This document shows positions 30,051 to 35,651 of a DNA stretch of 35,651 bases, in pieces. The stretch's first letter is position 1. Every line of letters starts with the position of its first letter. A model generated the notes under the pieces. It was given only the letters and a program-made list of their open reading frames with translations, made no database searches and was not told where the DNA came from. The position numbers were made by a program, and so were the translations under genes. This DNA comes from Bryobacteraceae bacterium (lineage in GTDB: Bacteria; Acidobacteriota; Terriglobia; Bryobacterales; Bryobacteraceae): the NCBI GenBank assembly GCA_030038565.1, contig JASHSS010000821.1, forward strand, positions 1 through 35,651, written 5' to 3'.

Positions 30051-33000
30051 TTTGCAAACAGCGCTTGGAATTCCGGACTGCCGATAAAGCCCTGCCCCGC
30101 TGTGCCCGGCCCCAGAATTTGAATCCGCGTCGGGTAACCCGCCGACCCCTGAAACAGAAGGCCGGGACCGCCGCTGTTCGCAACACCGAGCCAGAAGGAG
30201 AATCCGTTCGGGTCGGGATCCCGGCTCAGCGTCACGTAATAGACCAACTGCACGTAGAGCGCGTTCGAGTGATCGGGCGCGGTAGAGTAGGCGCCGGTGT
30301 TCTGAAATTCCTGGTTGGCGGCGCCGACGGGCGTCGTGCTTGAGGGGTATCCGATGATCGTTTGGAAGCACTGGCTTAAACTCGCCGCGTAGCACGACGA
30401 ATCCGCCGAACCCGGCGCGCGCCCGAGAAGATTCCGGTAAAGGTTGCTCGCCCCATAGCCTACGCCCGTCAAGGAATTGAACAGCCCCGCCACGGTCTGC
30501 GTCCCGGTCCGCAGGCTCGCTACCGCCGCGGTGTACTGCGCGAAGGCCGGCGGACCGCCGGTGGCGGCTTGATATGCGGCCATAACTGCGAAATCGCTGT
30601 TGAAGGATTCGGGGCTGATTAGAAAGTCGTCGGCCATCTGCCCCAGGCCGGCGCCGCCCGTCCCGCTCCAGAACGCAAATCCGCCGGCATCCGGATCGCG
30701 GCCGAGAAGTTGCTCGTAAAGCGCATAAACCTGCCGGTAAGCTTCGCTGTCTGGGTTGCCGGCCTCGCTGATGGAGTAAGTCGCCGAGGCCGCGCCGCTC
30801 GCCACGGTAATCGAGTAACTCTGCGCCCCGTTGTGGGTATTCGTCAGCAGCGCGTAACTTACCGTCCCGCTGCCGCTTCCGCCGGCGCCGGAAGTTAATT
30901 GCAGAAACTCGGGATTGGAAGAGGTAGCCGTCCAGGCTCCGCAGGCCGCGCCCGGCGTCACAGTGAAAGACTGCGGGATTTCCGGGAGCACGCCGCAATC
31001 AGGCTGGCTGGAGCCAGGACAGGATTCCACCGTGGAGGTCCCGGTGGATGGCAGGCTGGCCGGCGACGGGGCGATCGCGAGCGAGCACCCGGTGGCGAGG
31101 TTGTCGGTGTCGGTGGCCCCGGCGGTGGGAGCGCCGCCGCCCGAAACCGTCACCGCATTGGCGACCTGCGAAGGGGCATTGGCGGCCACATTCACCGTCA
31201 CGGTGATGGCTGGGTAGGCGGCGCCCGGCTCGAGCGCATCGCTGCGGGTACACAGGTTGCTGGAACAACTCCAGCCGGCGCCGGACATCGATGAGAGGGT
31301 CAAGCCCGAAGGCAGGGTTTCGGTGACCGTCACCGCGCTCGTGGGGACAAACCAGGCTAACGTGGGATTGGCGACGGTCACGGTGTACGTGGCGCCCTGC
31401 TGGCCCGCGCTGAATGTCCCTGCATGGCCCAGGGCGATGCTCAACAAAGCCGGTCCGTCTTCGCTGATCGCCAGCAGATTCTGGCTCGCAAGGTTGAGCA
31501 GTTGCTGCGCGGTAATGGAGATGGTGGTGTCATCGGTCTGGATGACCTGGGCGGGATTGTTGACGTGGTTCGCGGCATATTGGAAGTCGGCGCCGTAGAT
31601 CTGCAGGAAGTTCTCGGGCTTGTCGCCCGGGGTACCACCAAAGGACGAGGCAGCGGATGTGTCGTTGAAGTAGTTGCGGAGCACGTTGTAGGCAGCCTGT
31701 TCGGGCGAGATGACATCCTTGGCGGGAATGTCGATGATGAGCGGGTAGCTGGCCACATCCGCCTGCGTGAGGCCGGGCGCCAGACAGACCAGCGGAATGC
31801 AAACGGCGGGGAGGCAATCGAGGGTGGTGCAGCCCGAAGGAACGGTACAGCCCGCGGGCGGGTTGACTAAGGCGTTATCCAGTGGAACGGTGCATCCTTC
31901 TCCCGCCGGGTCGCGCGAGAAGCTCGTGCCGAACTGCTGGCCACCCAGGATCTGCTGCGCGGGCGAGGTGAACTGAACGGTGGCGAGCGAGAGATTTTTG
32001 GCGGAGGATTCGCCCAAGTTAAAACCGGCGGACGGGGGAATGACACCGTTATTTCCCGCTTCGCCGGTGGATTTGGCGTTGTTCCCGCCGACGCTCGATT
32101 CCACGAAGTAGCTCAGGATGGTGGTTTCGGCGGCGCAGTCCATATTCACAACCGGGCAGTCGGATTTGAAGGCGGCCGGAACGGAAAATCCGGTACCGCT
32201 CAGGTTTAGCAGGCCGTCGCCGGTCCAGGCCATCAGGGTGAGGCCGCTGAAAGTCTGCCCGAACACGTCGATGGCATCGTCCCAGGCATCGATGAACGCC
32301 TGATCCGATTCCCAGTAGGCCGGCTGGTTCGGATAGGCGAACTGCAGGAGCTGCTGCCACATGGCTCCCGGCTGAATGGTTCCGTTGAATTGTGCGGGGG
32401 TGTTGTTATCGTTGGGCACGATCATCTCCGTGGAGGCCGCGGTGGGTCCGCCGACGTCCATGGAGACGAACAAGGGGTTCGAGCCGTAGCGCGCGGCGAA
32501 GGCGATCAGGAAGGTCTGGTAGGAACTCTGATACAGAGGATTCCACGGCATCGGAAGGACGGAGAGATTGTCGTGCGGTTCGCCGAACCCGGCGAAGGTG
32601 GCCTCCCCGCAGTTGCTTGGAGGGGTCACGGGCGGGGATTGAAACAGTCCATCGCAACTGGGGATCTGGTTGAGCAGCCACGACGGAGTGAAATAGCCGG
32701 GGAACAGCGATACCTGGATGGTCTTGGGCGGCGCGGTGGGATTTTGCGAATTCCACGCGGTGGTGGTGGAGAAGGCGTCGTCCAGCCAGCTCCAATCGTA
32801 GGGCGTGGAGCTGGTGGCCGGCGAATCGGGGTTCAGGCGCGCCCAGCCTACCTGGATGGCCAGCCCGGAGGTTGCCGGGTTCGCCAGAAGCTGGTTGTAG
32901 TAGTTAATGAAGTAAGTGTGCAGTTCGGCAGTGGTGATGGATGGATTCGAGGACTGCTGGTCTTCCGCGCTCGTGTCGATGTCCACCACGGCGTAGATGC

Positions 33001-33085
33001 CGCGCGGGCGGCGGGGGGACGTCTGCGCGGAGGTGAACCCCGCGCCGAGCGTCAGGACGAGCACGCAGACCCACAGTCCCTTCAT
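30047..33085 (-). CDS. Large secreted multidomain protein: barrel-like domain, DUF11-like, BACON-like and DUF4214-like repeats
   Basis: A 1012-residue exported protein from ATG 33085, preceded by GGAGGG and followed by a signal peptide (MKGLWVCVLVLTLGAGFTSA). Residues about 25-530 look like a glycosidase-type barrel: RGIYAVVDIDTSAEDQ, LAIQVGWARLNPDSP, YDWSWLDDAF, TIQVSLFPGYFTPSWLL and FVSMDVGGPTAASTEM. No catalytic pair can be named with certainty. Residues about 550-655 are a DUF11-like Ig domain (YTVTVANPT ... VTVTETLPSGLTLSSMSGAGWSCS). About 680-770 resembles BACON-type repeats (SFTVTPGAACGAWTATSSNPEFLQLTSG). The C-terminus has two DUF4214-like repeats (YEQLLGRDPDAGGFAFWSG and LYVQLVYYVTLSRDPDPNGFSFWLG), ending GSPEFQALFAN. 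It is probably a surface or secreted glycan-active or adhesive protein. Confidence 0.87.
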   Translation of the reverse strand: MKGLWVCVLVLTLGAGFTSAQTSPRRPRGIYAVVDIDTSAEDQQSSNPSITTAELHTYFINYYNQLLANPATSGLAIQVGWARLNPDSPATSSTPYDWSWLDDAFSTTTAWNSQNPTAPPKTIQVSLFPGYFTPSWLLNQIPSCDGLFQSPPVTPPSNCGEATFAGFGEPHDNLSVLPMPWNPLYQSSYQTFLIAFAARYGSNPLFVSMDVGGPTAASTEMIVPNDNNTPAQFNGTIQPGAMWQQLLQFAYPNQPAYWESDQAFIDAWDDAIDVFGQTFSGLTLMAWTGDGLLNLSGTGFSVPAAFKSDCPVVNMDCAAETTILSYFVESSVGGNNAKSTGEAGNNGVIPPSAGFNLGESSAKNLSLATVQFTSPAQQILGGQQFGTSFSRDPAGEGCTVPLDNALVNPPAGCTVPSGCTTLDCLPAVCIPLVCLAPGLTQADVASYPLIIDIPAKDVISPEQAAYNVLRNYFNDTSAASSFGGTPGDKPENFLQIYGADFQYAANHVNNPAQVIQTDDTTISITAQQLLNLASQNLLAISEDGPALLSIALGHAGTFSAGQQGATYTVTVANPTLAWFVPTSAVTVTETLPSGLTLSSMSGAGWSCSSNLCTRSDALEPGAAYPAITVTVNVAANAPSQVANAVTVSGGGAPTAGATDTDNLATGCSLAIAPSPASLPSTGTSTVESCPGSSQPDCGVLPEIPQSFTVTPGAACGAWTATSSNPEFLQLTSGAGGSGSGTVSYALLTNTHNGAQSYSITVASGAASATYSISEAGNPDSEAYRQVYALYEQLLGRDPDAGGFAFWSGTGGAGLGQMADDFLISPESFNSDFAVMAAYQAATGGPPAFAQYTAAVASLRTGTQTVAGLFNSLTGVGYGASNLYRNLLGRAPGSADSSCYAASLSQCFQTIIGYPSSTTPVGAANQEFQNTGAYSTAPDHSNALYVQLVYYVTLSRDPDPNGFSFWLGVANSGGPGLLFQGSAGYPTRIQILGPGTAGQGFIGSPEFQALFAN

Positions 33086-33273
33086 GGAGTCCCTCCTTCG
33101 GCTGGCGCCCCTCCGGGGCCAGCGTAAGGCGATTCTAAGACGACCGCCCACGGCCAACAACCCACACGTTCGTGCAGTGAATCTTTTCGGACGCGTGGCT
33201 GCGCCCTGGGGCTGGTTCTTCCGGGTTGCCGGAACACCGTCCAGACGCCGCGTGACGGGCCAGCAGGCGAGGG

Positions 33274-33295
33274 TAGAATAACTGGATCACGGAGG
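33274..33295 (+). promoter_or_regulatory. -10-like box and ribosome binding site of the propeller sensor
   Basis: TAGAAT (33274-33279) and GGAGG (33291-33295) stand before the ATG at 33300. The 214-bp divergent interval (33086-33299) contains no gene; apart from these and the minus-strand GGAGGG near 33091, I see nothing in it. Confidence 0.4.
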
Positions 33296-33299
33296 TCGC

Positions 33300-35651
33300 A
33301 TGCGATGGCTCGCATTCCTGGTGCTCTGGGCAGTGGCCCGGCCGCTGAACGCCGAGCTGCTGCCGATCAAAACCTACACCACCGCCGACGGCCTGGCATC
33401 CGACCGGATCTACAGCATTGCCGCCGATTCCCGCGGATTTCTGTGGTTCTGCACGCCGGAAGGCCTTTCCCGCTTCGATGGCACCCGGTTTGTCACCTAT
33501 GGAGTCGAGGATGGGCTGCCGCACCAGGCGGTGTTCGCCTGGCGGGAATCCCACTCGGGCGACCGCTGGATCGGCACCGCGCGGGGGCTTGGACGGATCG
33601 CGGCCGGGGGCGCGACCAACCGGTTCGCGGCTTACAGGCCCGGCCCGCAGAACGGCGCCAACGATATCGGCGCCCTGCTGGAGTCGCGGTCGGGGCGCAT
33701 GTTGGCCGCCTCCGGCACGGAAATCTTCGCATGGACCGATCCACGGAATTTCGTCCGACGCGCTTTCTCCCCGCCGCCTCGCGCCACCATCGCTGACCTT
33801 GCCGAGGATCCGGGCGGCAACCTCTGGGTAGGAACAACGGCCGGCATCGTGGTGCTGGGAGCGAGCGGCGTGCTGCAGACCTTTACGGTGCGGGATGGTC
33901 TTCCTGGAAACTGGGTTGAGATGCTGTTGTGCGATTCGAAGGGTGAGATTTGGGCTGCCCTTCGCGGCGGGCTGGTCCGGTTCCGTCCAGGCGCCGAAGG
34001 CAGGTGGAGTGTGGCCGCCGTTTATACGGCCCAGTCGGGGATCATTGGCAAGGACGTCAAAGCTCTCGCCGAAGCCCGCGACGGAACCCTTTGGGTCGGG
34101 ACAACCATGGGGATCAGCCGGTTGCAGCGCGACAGCGGCCGCCTGGCGATGGAGAATTTCAGCCGCGCGCAGGGACTGAGCGACCGCAGCATTACCGCGC
34201 TGGCCGAAGATCAGGCCGGCAACCTGTGGGCGGGAACGGAATCGGCGGGGGTGATGAGAATCGGCCGCCTGGGCTTCGTTACCTATCGTGAACCGGACGG
34301 TTTGCGGTCCGACCGGGTGTGGTCGTTGGCCGAAGGACAGGCGGGAGAACTGCTCGCCGTGACCATCCCGGAATCCAAACACGATGCGCGTTCGGTGGAC
34401 CGGTTCGATGGGACGCGCTTCCACCGGATGACGCCGGGGGCATTTGCCGACCATCCCCCGTGGGGCTGGAACCAGGTGCTGCTCCAAAGCCGCGCGGGAG
34501 AATGGTGGGCCGCAACCGCCGTGGGTCTGTGCCGGTTTGGCGCGGTGAAGACGGCAGACCTCGACCGCCGGAATCCTGAGGCATGTTACGCGGCGGGTTC
34601 CGGGATTTTCAGCATTTTCGAGGACTCGCGGGGAGGCATCTGGGCTTCGGCGCAATCCAAACAGGGCGACCGCCTCATGCGATGGGACCCGGCGACCCGC
34701 GCCGTGGCCGATTTTCCGGCCCCCCGAGTTCCGGGCGGCGCTGCCGATGACCTGGTGAGCGCGTTCGCCGAAGACCCGCAGGGCAATATCTGGATGGGGA
34801 TCTACAAAGGCGGACTTTACCGGTACAACGGCCGCGGGTTCGAGTACTTTCAACGCAGCGACGGGGCGCCCGGCGGCCCGGTGGTGGCGCTTCTGGCAAG
34901 CCGGAGCGGATTGTGGATCGCGTCTCGGGGTGGGGGCCTGGGCCGGATCGAGCACCCCACCGACCAAAAACCCGCGATAGACACCTACACGACCGGCCAG
35001 GGAATGGCCAGCAATCTTGTCCAGTGCCTGGTGGAGGACCAGGCAGGCCGCATCTATGCGGCCACATCCAAAGGGGTGGATCGCCTGGACCCGCGCACCG
35101 GCTACATCCGGCATTTTTCAGCGGCCGATGGGCTGGCGCATGGCACCTGCCACGGAGCCGTGCGCGACCGCTCGGGCTCGCTGTGGTTCGCCACCACGCA
35201 GGGCCTTTCGCGCCTCACTCCGACGGCGGATCCTCCAGGCGTCAAGCCGGCGATCCTGATCACGGATATCCGCGTTGGGGGCGCTCCATATGGGCTCTCA
35301 CCGCTTGGAGGGACGCGGGTAGGGCCCCTGGCACTGCAGCCTGCGCAGAACCAGCTTCAGGCGGATTTCGTGGGAATCGACTACGAACCGGGGGACGTCA
35401 TTCGCTATGCCTACAAGCTCGAGGGCGGAGATCCGAAATGGAGTACGCCGCGCAGCCAGGCCAACGTGAATTATGCGGCGCTCGAGCCGGGCAAGTACCG
35501 GTTCTTTGTGAAGGCGGTGACTTCGGAAGGCGTCGAGAGCGCGGCCCCCGCGGAGATTGACTTCACCGTACTGCCGCCGGTTTGGAGACGCTGGTGGTTT
35601 GAAAGCCTGGCGGCCGGAGCGGCATTGGCGATGGTGTTTGCCGCTCACCGG
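33300..35651 (+). CDS. Two-component-propeller (Y_Y_Y) sensor protein, 3' end beyond the window
   Basis: An open frame of 784 codons from ATG 33300 with no stop before the window ends. Residues 1-18 are a signal peptide or anchor (MRWLAFLVLWAVARPLNA). About a dozen two-component-propeller units follow, each with a D-x-x-G-x-[IL]-W-x-[GA]-T pattern (DSRGFLWFCTPEGLSRFDG, DPGGNLWVGTTAGIVVL, DSKGEIWAALRGGLVRF, DGTLWVGTTMGISRL, DQAGNLWAGTESAGVMRIG, DPQGNIWMGIYKGGLYRY, DRSGSLWFATTQGLSRL). They fold as paired seven-bladed propellers that sense extracellular ligand, often polysaccharide. A Y_Y_Y domain occupies about 675-760 (NQLQADFVGIDYEPGDVIRYAYKLEGGDPKWS ... YAALEPGKYRFFVKA). The last residues (WWFESLAAGAALAMVFAAHR) begin a membrane span. 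A histidine kinase or other output domain should follow. Confidence 0.92.
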   Translation, partial: MRWLAFLVLWAVARPLNAELLPIKTYTTADGLASDRIYSIAADSRGFLWFCTPEGLSRFDGTRFVTYGVEDGLPHQAVFAWRESHSGDRWIGTARGLGRIAAGGATNRFAAYRPGPQNGANDIGALLESRSGRMLAASGTEIFAWTDPRNFVRRAFSPPPRATIADLAEDPGGNLWVGTTAGIVVLGASGVLQTFTVRDGLPGNWVEMLLCDSKGEIWAALRGGLVRFRPGAEGRWSVAAVYTAQSGIIGKDVKALAEARDGTLWVGTTMGISRLQRDSGRLAMENFSRAQGLSDRSITALAEDQAGNLWAGTESAGVMRIGRLGFVTYREPDGLRSDRVWSLAEGQAGELLAVTIPESKHDARSVDRFDGTRFHRMTPGAFADHPPWGWNQVLLQSRAGEWWAATAVGLCRFGAVKTADLDRRNPEACYAAGSGIFSIFEDSRGGIWASAQSKQGDRLMRWDPATRAVADFPAPRVPGGAADDLVSAFAEDPQGNIWMGIYKGGLYRYNGRGFEYFQRSDGAPGGPVVALLASRSGLWIASRGGGLGRIEHPTDQKPAIDTYTTGQGMASNLVQCLVEDQAGRIYAATSKGVDRLDPRTGYIRHFSAADGLAHGTCHGAVRDRSGSLWFATTQGLSRLTPTADPPGVKPAILITDIRVGGAPYGLSPLGGTRVGPLALQPAQNQLQADFVGIDYEPGDVIRYAYKLEGGDPKWSTPRSQANVNYAALEPGKYRFFVKAVTSEGVESAAPAEIDFTVLPPVWRRWWFESLAAGAALAMVFAAHR

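Noticed and set aside
33135-35114. Minus-strand open frame of 659 codons over the propeller sensor
   Set aside because: No recognisable motif, whereas the plus strand shows a regular propeller repeat.
1-35651. tRNA, rRNA or known riboswitch
   Set aside because: None recognised by eye on either strand; a covariance-model scan would be needed to exclude small RNAs, notably in 24165-24602.

Overview
The window is high-G+C bacterial chromosome with no phage, plasmid or conjugation genes. Several features point to Acidobacteriota, probably a Solibacter/Bryobacter-like soil member: a large S53 pro-kumamolisin protease with TIG repeats, a DUF4214-tailed secreted protein, Tat-exported sugar-phosphate-isomerase-like and DUF1080 proteins, a two-component-propeller (Y_Y_Y) sensor, GH29 fucosidase and altronate dehydratase. 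This taxonomic call is inference from gene content; no rRNA or marker gene is present.

Left part (1-5.9 kb): a BarA-like hybrid histidine kinase with two receivers and an HPt domain, a secreted protein of unknown function, a convergent small secreted protein, then a HigB/HigA toxin-antitoxin pair lying between G+C-rich degenerate repeats. Middle left (5.9-13.3 kb): a DUF1080 domain fused to a PHP-like domain, a short protein built of 13-14 residue tandem repeats (possible beta-solenoid, not recognised), an S53 peptidase whose leader can fold into two competing hairpins, a 31-residue membrane peptide, altronate dehydratase, and a noncoding array of four ~127 bp repeats closed by an inverted partial copy.

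Middle (13.3-24.6 kb): divergent GNAT acetyltransferase and GT39-type glycosyltransferase, a ten-helix transporter, an ArsR-like regulator/SRPBCC operon behind a near-consensus promoter overlapped by a perfect 9-bp dyad, a secreted unknown, a minus-strand operon (FadN-like beta-oxidation enzyme, Tat-exported TIM-barrel protein, FlK-like thioesterase) and a PiT phosphate transporter preceded by Pho-box-like direct repeats. Right part (24.6-35.65 kb): GH29 fucosidase, an orphan DUF2235 (Tle1-like) hydrolase, a RoxA-like dihaem cytochrome lipoprotein, a 1012-residue secreted protein and the start of a propeller-type sensor kinase cut by the window end.

The strongest unexpected signals are: (1) two copies of a small palindromic element with 18-bp terminal inverted repeats, each inserted exactly at a CTAG that forms the stop codon of a neighbouring gene, so the gene keeps its stop and gains a hairpin; (2) the tandem-repeat protein at 7450-8175; (3) a recurrent TAnnnT hexamer 6-8 nt before start codons lacking Shine-Dalgarno sequences, suggesting leaderless transcripts; (4) the promoter/operator architectures of the ArsR-like and PiT genes and the competing hairpins before the S53 gene.
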